A stretch of DNA of 64,000 bases from NCBI GenBank assembly GCA_932294295.1, contig OW028579.1:28717250-28781249 (forward strand), written 5' to 3'. The position numbers and the translations under genes were made by a program. Numbering within the stretch: position 1 is the first letter of the stretch; every line of letters begins with the position of its first letter. This document shows positions 1 to 10,032 of this stretch, piece after piece. Under the pieces are notes generated by a model. It made no database searches. It was not told the origin of the DNA and worked only from the letters and a program-made list of their open reading frames with translations. This DNA is from Alitta virens. Its lineage: Eukaryota > Annelida > Polychaeta > Phyllodocida > Nereididae.

Positions 1-547
1 ATGGGGACGTATTTAACAACCACTCTGAGAAGAAATGAAAAACGGAGTAGGCTTGTCATACAAGTGAAGTAAAACCCTACGTCAAAAAACAATTCTGCAA
101 AGGAGTAAGCTTATACTTTATTGAGAGTAAAATGTACCCTTGTAGGAGTGAGGCTATTCTCTAAAAGAGTCGACCACCTATTGGAGAATAACTTACTCAA
201 AACAGGGGTAGTAGTTTTTAACATTGGTTCATATCGGGTTAATCTACTGTGGTTTTTCTGGAGAAATTCTCTTGAGCCATGACATTACTAGAAATACAGT
301 GACCCGCTTAAATACACTCTTATTCAATACTAAAATGAGCTCATTAATTAAAAACTCAGCTATTTAAACATTTTGCCAGTTTTAGATATTAATGTAAAAT
401 GGTACTAGGGGTGACTTATGTCAGAATTAGACGTGCATTAGCTCCGATTAATTTGGAAAGCTAGCCTTTTGCCATCATCTAACATTCCTATGAACAATAT
501 TAATATTTCTGAACAAAATGGCATCACATATTGTCTGCATTACTCAC
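1..547. other. Intron or downstream part of the minus-strand NHL-like gene
   Basis: This AT-rich stretch follows the splice donor of the minus-strand exon that ends at 548, so it is most simply the first intron of that gene. I saw no convincing further exon, and the gene must continue beyond the left edge. Confidence 0.4.
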
Positions 548-1169
548 TGTCATGGGTCTCGAAATCTGAAACAGCGACGTTTCCATTGGGCATGTAGACC
601 ACTCCCATCGCTTCACCGATATCCAGGTCCTTCCAGATCATCATGTCTGAGCGACATTCTGGAACTTTCTCTCTTTTCTTGGTTGTTCCATTTGACTTGT
701 CCATGCCAATGGCGCTGTCTGCACTTCCGCTGAAGAGACTTCCTGTTCCGGCGTACGAGGTGCTGCTATACGTATCAGTGTATGCGCTTCTAGTTCCGCT
801 TGAGCTGCGGTCTCTGAAAATGTCTTTGGTTGATTCGGTGCAAGTTGATGCTCCACTATATTGCTGTATGCAGTCATATTCCTTATCAATGAAGTCATAG
901 ATACTAGATATGCTGACCATGTCATCTATGGAACAATCAGATGGAACTTCTTCTCTACATTGCAAATTCTTTGGCAAAGAAGGTTGTTGGCTGCCTCCAT
1001 GTTCATTCAAGTTAGCAATAACTTGAGCTCTTTGTGCTTCTAACCCAGGTCTGAGTATATCTAAGAGTGTTGCATTTCCTTTGCTTGCAGTTATATTTTC
1101 TGTTTGTCGGAATTCATCGCCAAAAAGGCACGCCATGCGGACATCTCGCAGCTGCTGTTCAGATGCCAT
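548..1169 (-). CDS. First coding exon of an unrecognised protein with a possible NHL/beta-propeller start (partial)
   Basis: The exon encodes 207 complete codons plus one base. The ATG has a good context (A at -3, G at +4). Reading past position 548 gives a stop after three more codons, but a strong donor, GTGAGTAA, sits at 547-540, so the exon probably ends in phase 1 there. Residues 1-90 are mixed and mildly acidic. Residues 95-160 are rich in Ser, Thr and Gly and look disordered. The exon ends in GVVYMPNGNVAVSDFETHD (about 189-207), which resembles the 'gv.v.pdGnivVsD' strand opening an NHL repeat or a related propeller, as in TRIM-NHL proteins. No RING or B-box precedes it. The NHL assignment rests on one repeat-like segment and is an inference; the remaining exons are outside the window. 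Confidence 0.55.
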
Positions 1170-1616
1170 TTTTTGTCCGTAATGCCTTTAACGTTTATAC
1201 AAATGATAGTTCAAATCTTACCTTGGTGAAACAATTTTAGTCCATCATGCAATATTCATTCAAAAAGGCATTGATAGCAATAGTCACATGTCTTTGAATA
1301 CAGATTTGTAGTGTCAATTGTGATTTCCAACTTTTGTCATCTGAATCGAGCGATTGGTCCAAAGACTGATATGTCCATGATCAGTGCCATTTTCTACTTG
1401 TGCGAAGTCTTTCATAAATCACTGGGAACTAATTATTTTGCAGCAGGCCAAAACAGTTGAATAGCTTTCTATCAAATTCTCCACCATAACTTGTTTGTTT
1501 TCCATTCCAGTACGATTTTGTTTGAGTGCCTACTCCAGAAGTTTGCATAACCAAAGAAAGGTCACTCTAGCACTGTGTATAGGAGAATATAACTATTTAA
1601 TCTTTACTTATTTCAA

Positions 1617-1920
1617 TAAATATTAATCATACTCCTTTCTGGTAATCCAAACAAAATGAGTTATCTGTCCAAATACTTGACCAAGCATGAGACAATGTTG
1701 TCCAGTTGTGCCTTGATAAGTAAATGTCGAGTCCAACACAATATTTTTGCCAATTTTTTTTCTGATGGCGAAATCCAACATTTAGCTGCAACAGCTTGTA
1801 GGAAAAGGCACCAGAATGGGCATATCATTGCCAATAGGGACTTCAATGGCACTCATCATGCTATGGTTATCTCGTGCCAATCCAAGTACATAAAATACAA
1901 CCATACAGTGGTCAGTCCAT
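1617..1920 (-). pseudogene. Possible decayed transposase-like ORF fragment
   Basis: One minus-strand frame reads coherently for about 95 codons with a single internal TAA near 1783. Its second half contains KNIVLDSTFTYQ, loosely like the 'D.TF' opening of MULE-type transposase cores. No terminal repeats were found and the resemblance is weak, so this is a low-confidence relic call. Confidence 0.15.
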
Positions 1921-2543
1921 AGTGATCAGTTCATAGTACTCATATACTACATTGTCCATGTGTCAATTGACTGGACACAGCTCTTATAGTGGACACAAGT
2001 GTTGTCAGGGGCCCGTGTGGGTGGTGTGTTGAATACTAGTCATTTGGGAGGCCCATATGGGTGTTTCTCCACTCTCGAAGTATTTAAGTTAATTAACTGC
2101 ACAGATGATACATGCCATTTCAACATTGTTTGAGGTAATTTACGAGTCTGAGCGCACAGGACAGTTCAAGTCTTTAAGATACATAACTGGATTGATTTAT
2201 GGCTTCATAACAGCTCACAACGTCTTATTACTAACACATTTTTTTAAGGTTTCATAATTAAGACCACCTCGTAATGGAGACCACTTCATTTTGGCCTTAA
2301 TTTCATCCTTGTAATTTTAATTAATAATCATGAACAATGGTTATATAGACTTTCGGATTTTTCCCAAACAGTACTCAGACCAATATTAAATATTCAAAAA
2401 GAATAAATTCTTCTGAAAATACCATTTACCTTTCTCTATTCTCAGAGGCATCTGGGCATCTGCCTGTCATAAAACCCGAAACTACCAACAGGAAAGATTG
2501 ATATATTGTCCATTTCCAAACAAGTACAACGGTTTTGTGATGC

Positions 2544-2616
2544 AGATAGATAGATAGATAGATAAGGTAGGTAGGTAGATAGGTAGATAGCTATAGGTAG
2601 ATAGATCGATAGATCT
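2544..2616. repeat. GATA/GGTA tetranucleotide microsatellite
   Basis: Runs of GATA interrupted by GGTA units. The small ORFs across it on the minus strand are products of the repeat. Confidence 0.9.
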
Positions 2617-2883
2617 GGGCTCATTTTGTACAGCTAGACATCTGCACGTCCAATTTAAACAAAGGTTCACAATATTTTAGAAGTTAACACCTTTTGTGTA
2701 ACATGTTTAACCAGCAGAGCAAAGGTAAACAATAGTGTGAAAAACTAACCAAATATGTGATAAACAAACAGGAAATGTATTAAGTCAACATATGATTTTG
2801 ATTGATGTCCTTATATACAGCTTGAACTAATTACAGACAAATAGTTGACTATCATTTTAATGAGGCTAATTAAGATCAGTCAA

Positions 2884-2923
2884 CCAATCAAGCAAGCAAT
2901 CAATCAATCAATCCATCCATCCT
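2884..2923. repeat. AATC/ATCC tetranucleotide microsatellite
   Basis: Short tandem units AAGC, AATC and ATCC in succession. Confidence 0.75.
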
Positions 2924-3319
2924 TCTCAACAATGAAAAATAAAAATAAAGTGTATTTTTAAGGACGTTCGGTCACCACAAATTAACTACCTGTAAAGAAT
3001 CGCTGGATTAGCCTAATCAAAGTGGAAATCGGACTAGTTAGGAATTGATTTATTTTGCAGGCAAATATAATAATACTATAAATACAAGCAAAAATTTAAC
3101 ATGAATAAACAAATCAGAAATCTACAAAAATCTACATTTAATATAATAACATGCGGGACTACACCATTTGAAGCAGAAACTTGTGAATTAAGTTTTCAAT
3201 TTTTAAGCACATATGTGTACTTGAAATTGGAAATTACTGTAGCCCTACATTCACAGAAATATTTTTTCATAATAAACTAGTCAATTGATTAAGTTATTTT
3301 TTGTGTGGTCAGATCAAGG

Positions 3320-3450
3320 CAACTTGTGACGTCGACCTTATATGACGTTACGTAATAAATCGCGTCTTAGCCACGACGTGCACGTGCGCCTGCGTCACAG
3401 GTGTCATTTTGAACAGGTGCAGACGACTTCTTCAATTGCTGGACTTTGAG
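3320..3450 (+). promoter_or_regulatory. Candidate promoter and first non-coding exon of the ADP-ribosylglycohydrolase-like gene
   Basis: This block is unusually CpG-rich for the window. It holds TGACGTCG (3327-3334), TGACGTTA (3343-3350) overlapping a palindromic TTACGTAA (3348-3355), an E-box CACGTG (3381-3386) and TGCGTCAC (3391-3398). These match CRE/ATF, PAR-bZIP and bHLH site consensus forms. A donor-like TTTGAG|GTATTT at 3450/3451 could end a 5' UTR exon spliced to 4746. The nearest downstream plus-strand gene starts at 4746; use by the minus-strand gene at 1169 is also possible. No TATA box was seen. Confidence 0.35.
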
Positions 3451-3906
3451 GTATTTTTTAATACCAGCTCACCGTCTGGGCTCAGCTAAATAGTTTGTAG
3501 ACCACCGCAGTGTCCATGAAAAATGCAAGTAGTTATATCTAAGGTCAAAATGTTTCCAGCAATTTATGAATGTGCTTCATTTTGACAAGGGTCGTTTGTG
3601 AAGAAAATTTCGGAAATGTAAAAATAAGTTGAGAAAAAAAAAGCTGTTGCGCATAACCAGCATGTGGTCTTACATTGTAATGGTAACCTATCTGTAAATT
3701 GTAAGCTTGTGAATGCGAAGTTTTTTTGGCAATGTCTCTCAGAGCTTCCACGTCAGCAGGAACCATATATGAGGCCTTTAAATTGCAGGGCGGTTTGTGT
3801 ACTTCTTATAAAGCAGTGGCGAAGATTAATAAATACATAGAGTATCTTGGTCAGTTTTTTTTAAATTAATTGTATATGTAACCTACATAATTAATGCCTG
3901 TCAGCC

Positions 3907-3960
3907 ACTGGCGGATCCAGGGGGGGGGGGGCATTGGGATCATGCCCCCCCCCCCCCCCC
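3907..3960. repeat. hAT-like terminal fragment with facing G and C homopolymers
   Basis: ACTGGCGGATCCAG (3907-3920) is followed by a 12-G run (3920-3931), 13 other bases and a 16-C run (3945-3960). The same sequence with a G run recurs at 14948. It resembles the end of a non-autonomous hAT element; the two homopolymers could pair as a hairpin. Confidence 0.5.
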
Positions 3961-4337
3961 GTCCCAGCCTAATCTATATACACGTGGCTATGAAACTCAG
4001 AGACCCTTAAAAGTGAATGCTTTTTAGATTGGTGCCTTAATTGTAGTCGGAGTCTATGCTGAGGTAAAAGACCCCATGCCTTATCATCTCAACATTACGT
4101 CTGCCTCTGGCAGCTGGTCATATTTAACTAGCTTCGGCTAGGTGGCTTGTAAATTGTAACTGTGCTTCATCGCAATAAATAATTTCTTTTCTTATGACAG
4201 ATGAGAAATCATGCATATTCTGTCAACATCTATGACCTTGAAAAAAGAAGATTACAGTTTTATTGTGGCTCTGTATATGGTTCACAAGTGTGCACCTTAA
4301 AAAGAGCATCATATTCTATTCTATAATATTCTTAGCT

Positions 4338-4351
4338 CCCCCCCCCCCCCC
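4338..4351. repeat. Poly-C run
   Basis: Fourteen consecutive C residues in a gene-free stretch. No recognisable transposon end was found beside it. Confidence 0.9.
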
Positions 4352-4745
4352 TGCCCCAATCTCAAGCTGCAACCAACGCGCGAAAAGTCGCAAAGTTTCC
4401 GCGTAGTGTCGCTGGGTGTACGATGTAGCCATCTCTCGGAAAACGCAAAAAGTAGAAAAAGACGATGAGCATTTGTTGCTGAGGCATTTGTTGCTGTTGA
4501 AATTGTTTAGATTTAAAATTCGTGAAAATTTCAGGTAATGCTTGTTTTGGTTTATTAATGTTTTATAATAACATGAATATCAGAGACCGATCAGATTTTC
4601 AATTTACTGTTGTTATGCAATTTCTTCAATTAGCATCTATTTGCGAGGCAAGTGTTATGCAGACGACATGGCTTTGTTACACAAGCAAAATTTTCTCTTT
4701 AAATGCTGTGTGACTGTGATGTGTGTGATTGTCTTGCATTTACAG

Positions 4746-4768
4746 TGGTGTAGTGAAGTTACATGAAG
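4746..4768 (+). CDS. ADP-ribosylglycohydrolase-like exon 1 (5' UTR plus two codons)
   Basis: The ATG at 4763 encodes Met-Lys, followed by donor GTAAGA. A TTTACAG just upstream could be an acceptor, making this a 23-nt internal exon, or the exon may simply start further upstream. The ATG context is weak (T at -3). The start was chosen because it joins in frame to a hydrophobic leader in the next exon. Confidence 0.55.
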
Positions 4769-5778
4769 GTAAGAGCTGCAAATTATGATGTTGGCAGGCC
4801 TTTAATATTCCGCTCAGTATGTTAAATTGTCAAATCCATTGACGCTTCAATGTCTTCATTTTGACACTTATGTGTAGCCTTATATAATTATAGTTATAGC
4901 ACTTACTACCAATGTTAAAAAATTTACATAATTTTGGCATAATTGACGTTTTTCTCTTTGTATTTTTTTATCATGATTCATGCATAAATTAAAAGATAAA
5001 ATAATTTTTTGCAGAATAACTGAAATTTACTCATAAAGTTATGTTATTATTCCCAATTTTAGCTACTTGGACGCATTGCAGTTGCTCTGGCATCACTGTC
5101 ATCAGCTATCGGTCTTCAGTCATCTTCCGTTAGTGGCGTCTGTGTTACATCAGCAGTAAACAGTGAATTAATCAGGTAATATGATAATGCCATGAGAGGC
5201 CGCAGGAAAAGTTTTGTGGCTATCTGGTTGTCAGTTGTAGACATAGACTGGGCACTCTTCATGAGCTACATCCCAGCTGGATAAGACGTTAAATTGACGG
5301 TCCCTTGTACTCTGTGTCTATAATGAGACAAGAAAAAAGACGCGTGATTCCTCCTCTCTTTCACATCAATCGCAAGGATTTGCGTTAGAGGGCTACACTT
5401 TCCATATCTATCTATTTATCTTAATAAAAGTGCTGCCAAATTTACAATTTAACTAGAGTATACAACTTCAGTATACATACTATACATGCTATACATGAAC
5501 CACTTTTTTCCAGTTCTTTGATAAAGTTATACTTTCCCATATTAGAATTTTTTATAGGGCTGAAATAAAAAAAATTAAATCAAATTTTTTTTTTTAAAGT
5601 CTTAGATCATAACGCAATAACACAATGTCTTATATATAAATAATATTGTCTCTGACATGGATATTAAAATAAGCTATGTTGTATTTTTGCAGACACTGCA
5701 GCCAGTCAGGCCAAACCATGGCAGAAGAAAGAGAAAAGAGAAAACAGGTAGAGTATTAATAAATTTTGATACCTAAAG

Positions 5779-5809
<31 letters not shown>

Positions 5810-8800
5810 TGCATAACCTGAAAATTCATGAATTTTTTTTTTCACAGGCAGCGGTATGGGGAATGTTTGCTGGTGACGCAGTTGCCATGCCTGTTCATTG
5901 GTATTATAGTCCGTCTGACATCAAACGTGGATATGGCGGATGGTTGACGGGATACAGAGCCCCAGAAAAAGAACACCCTGGGAGCTTTTTGACTGTCTCA
6001 TCAACGGGTATTTACATTATAATAATTTCAGAGTGACTCGTATAGCTAAAAAGATTTCTTGTCACATTAAAAAAGCAATGTGGACAGACTTGCAAATAAA
6101 AATGTTGACAGCCTTGCAAAAAAAATTACGTCGATAGATATAATAAAGGGTCTTCTTGTCATACGCAAACTATTCATAGTATTTATAAAACATTTCTCAG
6201 GCCTTTTATAAGCTTTTTAAATGTCTCCTGAGCTTTTAATAATATAGTAACATCTATATACTTTAAATGTTTGCTGTGTCTAATTTTTCAGATGGCAGTG
6301 GCAGAGTGGGATGGCACTCTAAATCAAAACGAGTGGTCGGAGATGTGATCCTTCATGACAAATTGATATACTGGGCCAGTGGCAAGAGAAGTACACATTA
6401 CCACCAAGGTGAGGATAATTTCTGTTATGATGTTCGGTCAAAGGTCATTAACTAAAAAGTAATTACGATGTAAAGTATTGACAATGTGAAGAGTGTGAAG
6501 ATTCTGAAGACGCAAAGTTCAGCAACAGTTTAGTTCAGAGTTTCCCTCACAATTAAATAAAATAATAATTTCAAAACTTCAAACTTTGCAATTCTTGTTG
6601 TGCATTGCTTATTGCTGCTTATAATCAGACCATGCTAAAAGATTGTGCATTATAACAACTGTTGAAATAGTTTAGTTGAACATGGCTAACTAATGTTTTA
6701 TAATATTGTACTGTCATATTTGGGGTAAATCCCTGGCAACATTATGTTCTTCTGAAAGGCGATATTACATCGGTTTGTAATCAAATTGCAGGTATGTCAG
6801 CCGGTGACAACACCCTTAATGCCGTCACTGCTTTAGAAACATTTAAAGTTTTACAAACACAAGATCCAGAAGGCAATCATCCTGCTGAAACGATGCGAGC
6901 CAAAGTCATCGAAAATTATGTTCAGTTTATGACAACCCCAGGCACCCATAATGATACTTATGCTGAATCATTTCATCGACTTTTCTTCCGAGATTGGATT
7001 GCATTAGAAATTCCACCGAAGGATGGAGGATCTTTACTTGAATTCTGTAAACAGAGGTACAAATTGCTTGTGATCTTACATTTGTTATTCTGAATAAATG
7101 CGAGGTTTATGTCGAACATTCAACATCAGCATGGACTAACATGTATAGGAAGGTTCTGATTTAACTATTTGTTGCTCACACTACTGCTGTGTTGGTTCTG
7201 CCATAACAGAATGATGTGTTACAAGCATTTTCTTACTCCGTGAACGTAAGCTAAATGGAAGCTAACTTAATTGTGCTCTATTCTGATATAAAAATTGTCA
7301 TCTATTGTAGCTTATTTAGTGATATCATTTTTGTTACAGTGGTAGATAAAATCTTCCCATTGTTTTATTTGTACCTAGGAAATTTAGCTAGGTTCTGTCA
7401 GAAATTCACAAACTTTTGAGCACCACTTTAATCAGTGTTCAGCTAGTCCATTTGAGCATGGTGCCGCGCCCTGCCTGATGCCCCCTTGCGCCACGCCTGA
7501 TTTTGTCAGTACCATGCCCGAAAAATAAGTGAAGACTTTTTTTGAGTCTAGTTAGGTGCCCTAATATTCTTCTGCGTCATGCTCAATTGAAATCTGAAAC
7601 TTAGCTGGAACACTGCTTTAATAATTGCTTGTGATGATAAAGGTGTAAAACGTGCTCTGAGTATGTTAGTGTCATCAGGAGCACTAATACAGTTTTGTAC
7701 TTGTTCTTATTTAGATATGAACGTGCAGAGAGAGAAGGGACGGACAGTCAGATCCCTCAGATTGGAGCTCTTCCCCTTGCAGTTCCCTGGATTCTACATT
7801 ACAGTCACCTTTCGGCGGACGAATGTGCAGCAAACACCGTTGAAGCTATGAAACTGACTCACCCTGGACCTTCATTAATGCCTTATGTTGACAAGTATGC
7901 CAGGTGAGTGACATTGCTGGTAGTAAAAGTGGTTTCCTTGTAAGTCAATGAATCACTGCGGTTAAACAGTTAAAGAAACGCAAACTCTTAACGGGTTATT
8001 TAGGATAGTCAATGCATATATACAGACTCAGACAGACTCAGACAAGTTTTATTTCCTGTATACATGTAGTCTTACCTGTGCTCAGTAGTCACCTATGGGA
8101 ATTAATCAATGTGGCCATTTGAGACAGCTAAATTAACACAATAAAAATACAGTCTGACAGAGTTTGAATGTAGTTAGTATAGAGGAATTTCATCTGGTTA
8201 TTCATAGAATGTATCATATACCCTGGTGTCTAGTTAAAAAGTTTATGTACCTAATTCACAGAGCTCTACATGCGGTACTTAATGGCCAGGACCTCAGACA
8301 AGTGGCCCTCGACACTTTGGGTTCATCAACGCTCGGGGGATTGCGGAAAAAGGATGTTGTGCTGAAACTTATACAAAAGGCTGAAAGGTATGTACCCAAC
8401 CAAAACTGTTTGCACACAAGTGTAATTTCGCCCCCTAAGACCATAAAAAAAAGTGTTATATGTAAATGGTATTACTGATTTGGTGCGATTTATTTAACAG
8501 CATGGACATCAAAAGTGAAGAACGGCTGAAACTTAATCAAGGAGCCATTTCACAACTTGGTCTAGCCTGCTATATCGATGGGTCTGTGCCGTCGATGTTC
8601 TTTTTGGCTGCTCAGTATCACAATGATTTCGAAAATGGCATCCTCACAAATGCAAACTGTGGAGGTGGGAAATTTTGTTTCTTTAAAGTTTGACAAATTT
8701 TTCTTAAAATGCCCAACAATTTAATCAATATTTGCTACATACAATTTTATTGAAAATCTCTACGAGATATAAGATTTTAAATTTGAACATGATAAAGAAC

Positions 8801-9037
8801 AGCTTGGTACCCTTGTTTTTGTAATTATCTTGACTCCATATGATTATTGTATAATTTATTTTATTTTCTGTGATTTAAATATTGTTTTCAGGGGAAAATG
8901 CTCACAGAGGAGCTGCACTTGGTGCTTTATTAGGAGCAAGTGCAATTAATCCTGGAAATTCCATTGATGCCAAATGGAAAGATGGACTGAATAGTGCCAA
9001 AAATGATATCAAAAGAATAGTAAATTCCAGGATATGA
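4746..9037 (+). CDS. ADP-ribosylglycohydrolase-family protein, crystallin-J1-like (complete, 10 coding exons)
   Basis: Coding exons: 4763-4768, 5063-5175, 5693-5747, 5848-6007, 6292-6408, 6792-7056, 7715-7903, 8262-8387, 8501-8664 and 8892-9037. All junctions are GT-AG and phases agree, giving 1341 nt and 446 residues. Family hallmarks are AGDAVAMPVHWYY (66-78), MSAGDNTLNAVTAL (152-165) and NCGGENAHRGAALGALLGA (396-414). They correspond to the first helix, the 'T/S-D-D-T'-like site and the C-terminal 'DNDT...GA..GA' site of the DraG/ARH fold, which removes ADP-ribose from proteins or small molecules and normally needs two Mg ions. Several metal ligands are replaced here, as in the crystallin J1 branch, so activity is uncertain. 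Residues 1-40 begin MKLLGRIAVALASL and look like a signal or mitochondrial leader. An alternative ATG at 5718 gives a leaderless 398-residue form. The gene is convergent with the next gene. Confidence 0.88.
5063..5175 (+). CDS. ADP-ribosylglycohydrolase-like exon 2, leader peptide
   Basis: Acceptor CCAATTTTAG and donor GTAATA bound an exon encoding residues 3-39 plus part of Arg40. It is hydrophobic at first and then Ser-rich, with a few basic residues and no acidic residue until near its end: a secretory or mitochondrial leader rather than part of the enzyme fold. Confidence 0.65.
5239..5330. repeat. Possible SINE-derived fragment in intron 2
   Basis: Contains CAGCTGGATAAGACGTTAAA, similar to the GATGAGACGTTAAA tail at 62451-62464 and typical of a SINE 3' end. 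Diverged, with no clear target duplication. Confidence 0.35.
5693..5747 (+). CDS. ADP-ribosylglycohydrolase-like exon 3, alternative start
   Basis: Encodes the end of Arg40 to Gln58 between TTTTTGCAG and GTAGAG. ACCATGG at 5715-5721 is an optimal initiation context and begins residue 49, just before a charged segment leading into the catalytic domain. Confidence 0.8.
5848..6007 (+). CDS. ADP-ribosylglycohydrolase-like exon 4, first fold motif
   Basis: Encodes residues 59-111 plus one base, including AGDAVAMPVHWYY and GYGGWLTGY. Bounded by TTTCACAG and GTATTT. Confidence 0.88.
6292..6408 (+). CDS. ADP-ribosylglycohydrolase-like exon 5
   Basis: Encodes Asp112 (split) to Gln150 plus one base, between TTTTTCAG and GTGAGG. 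It ends in HYHQ, leading into the GMSAGDNT motif of the next exon. Confidence 0.87.
6792..7056 (+). CDS. ADP-ribosylglycohydrolase-like exon 6
   Basis: Encodes Gly151 (split) to about Arg239. Starts after AATTGCAG and ends at GTACAA. Carries MSAGDNTLNAVTAL, the counterpart of the family's helix with metal ligands. Confidence 0.88.
7715..7903 (+). CDS. ADP-ribosylglycohydrolase-like exon 7
   Basis: Encodes Arg239 (split) to about Arg302, between TTATTTAG and GTGAGT. Includes PQIGALPLAVPWIL, a typical buried helix of the fold. Confidence 0.87.
8262..8387 (+). CDS. ADP-ribosylglycohydrolase-like exon 8
   Basis: Encodes residues 302 (split) to 343 plus two bases, between ATTCACAG and GTATGT. 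Confidence 0.86.
8501..8664 (+). CDS. ADP-ribosylglycohydrolase-like exon 9
   Basis: Encodes Ser344 (split) to Gly398 plus one base, between TTTAACAG and GTGGGA. Includes GLACYIDGSVPSMFFLAAQY and the start of the C-terminal metal-site motif (NCGG). Confidence 0.87.
8892..9037 (+). CDS. ADP-ribosylglycohydrolase-like exon 10 and stop
   Basis: Starts after TTGTTTTCAG, completes the GGENAHRGAALGALLGA motif and stops at TGA 9035-9037. Confidence 0.88.
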
Positions 9038-9530
9038 AATCCTCAAAGTGTATTCGGGTAAATGTTGCAGCCTTGTACATGCTTTAACATTGTAGTAATG
9101 TAGGAGATATTAGTTTGCTGTATATCATGAGTTAGTCATTGTGATGCTTATTATATTATTATTTTTATTCAACTAGCAGTCAAGTAAAATTAATTGAGTA
9201 TAACTGAAATATGCATATTTTGTGAAAATTATTTTAAGTATAAATATGTGCAATTCATTATTTACATTTTTGCTACCAATGTTAAATGAATAATTATAGA
9301 AGACTTTGTAATGAACAATTATACATTTACACATAGGCCTAATGTGTTCAGTTTCATCAATATACTCTGTGCTTTAATTTAACGTGAAAGATCTCTTTAA
9401 AAAGAGAGAGACTCGAACAAGTGTGTGTGCCTCTCACCATGTGAGGTTTGTAATGTAATTATGTGCAATTATATCTAGTTTTTTTTTTTACGACTGAGGG
9501 TAAATAAATCATGCAACTTCTTGTATCTTA
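9038..9530 (+). other. 3' UTR of the ADP-ribosylglycohydrolase-like gene, with poly(A) signal
   Basis: An AATAAA hexamer at 9503-9508 is the best candidate polyadenylation signal and gives a 3' UTR of about 0.5 kb. The exact end is inferred. Confidence 0.5.
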
Positions 9531-10032
9531 TGCTGGTGTCTTCACTAACGGCGGTGAATTAAACACTGCTATTTTTGTATCAGATGATGAACTACTAACT
9601 TGTTTGACCATGGTGATTATTAAAGGGTATCTGTAAAATATAAAAGGCTATATCTAGAATATATTTGTTATTAAACAGGATACACTACAGAAACTGATGA
9701 TGATAAATTTAAATTAGAGAACACTTTCAACAGATAATGTACGAAAACATTGTTTATTTGCCAGAAGAAAACGCAATGAAAATTACACTACATATATATA
9801 TATATATGTGTATTATTGATATATGTCCTGTAAATGTACATGCAAATTGTGCAAGCATTATGTAATCTTAGCAATCATTCGCTACAGTCTTGTTTTCTAC
9901 CAGTTGATGCCTGTGCGTGTGCTTCGAACACCAACTAATAGCAGTCAGATTTAAATCAATCTTACTGAATCAAGGCTTCCCTTCTCACACAGCTCAACAG
10001 CTTCACAAAGCGGAGCCAAGCAGAACTATCGC
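9531..10032 (-). other. 3' UTR of the minus-strand gene and convergent gap
   Basis: On the minus strand AATAAA occurs at 9758-9753, about 275 bp beyond the stop codon at 10033. The two converging transcripts would end roughly 200 bp apart. A short (TA)n lies near 9792. Confidence 0.4.

Larger units (their letters stand above)
1170..3319. other. Divergent intergenic region between genes 1 and 2
   Basis: Apart from the possible transposase relic and two microsatellites listed separately, this region shows no convincing exon or RNA gene. Any 5' UTR and promoter of the minus-strand gene starting at 1169 should be in it, but I could not place a transcription start. Confidence 0.4.

Noticed and set aside
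2442..2670. Two overlapping minus-strand ORFs full of Tyr, Leu and Ser
   Set aside because: Produced by the GATA/GGTA microsatellite.
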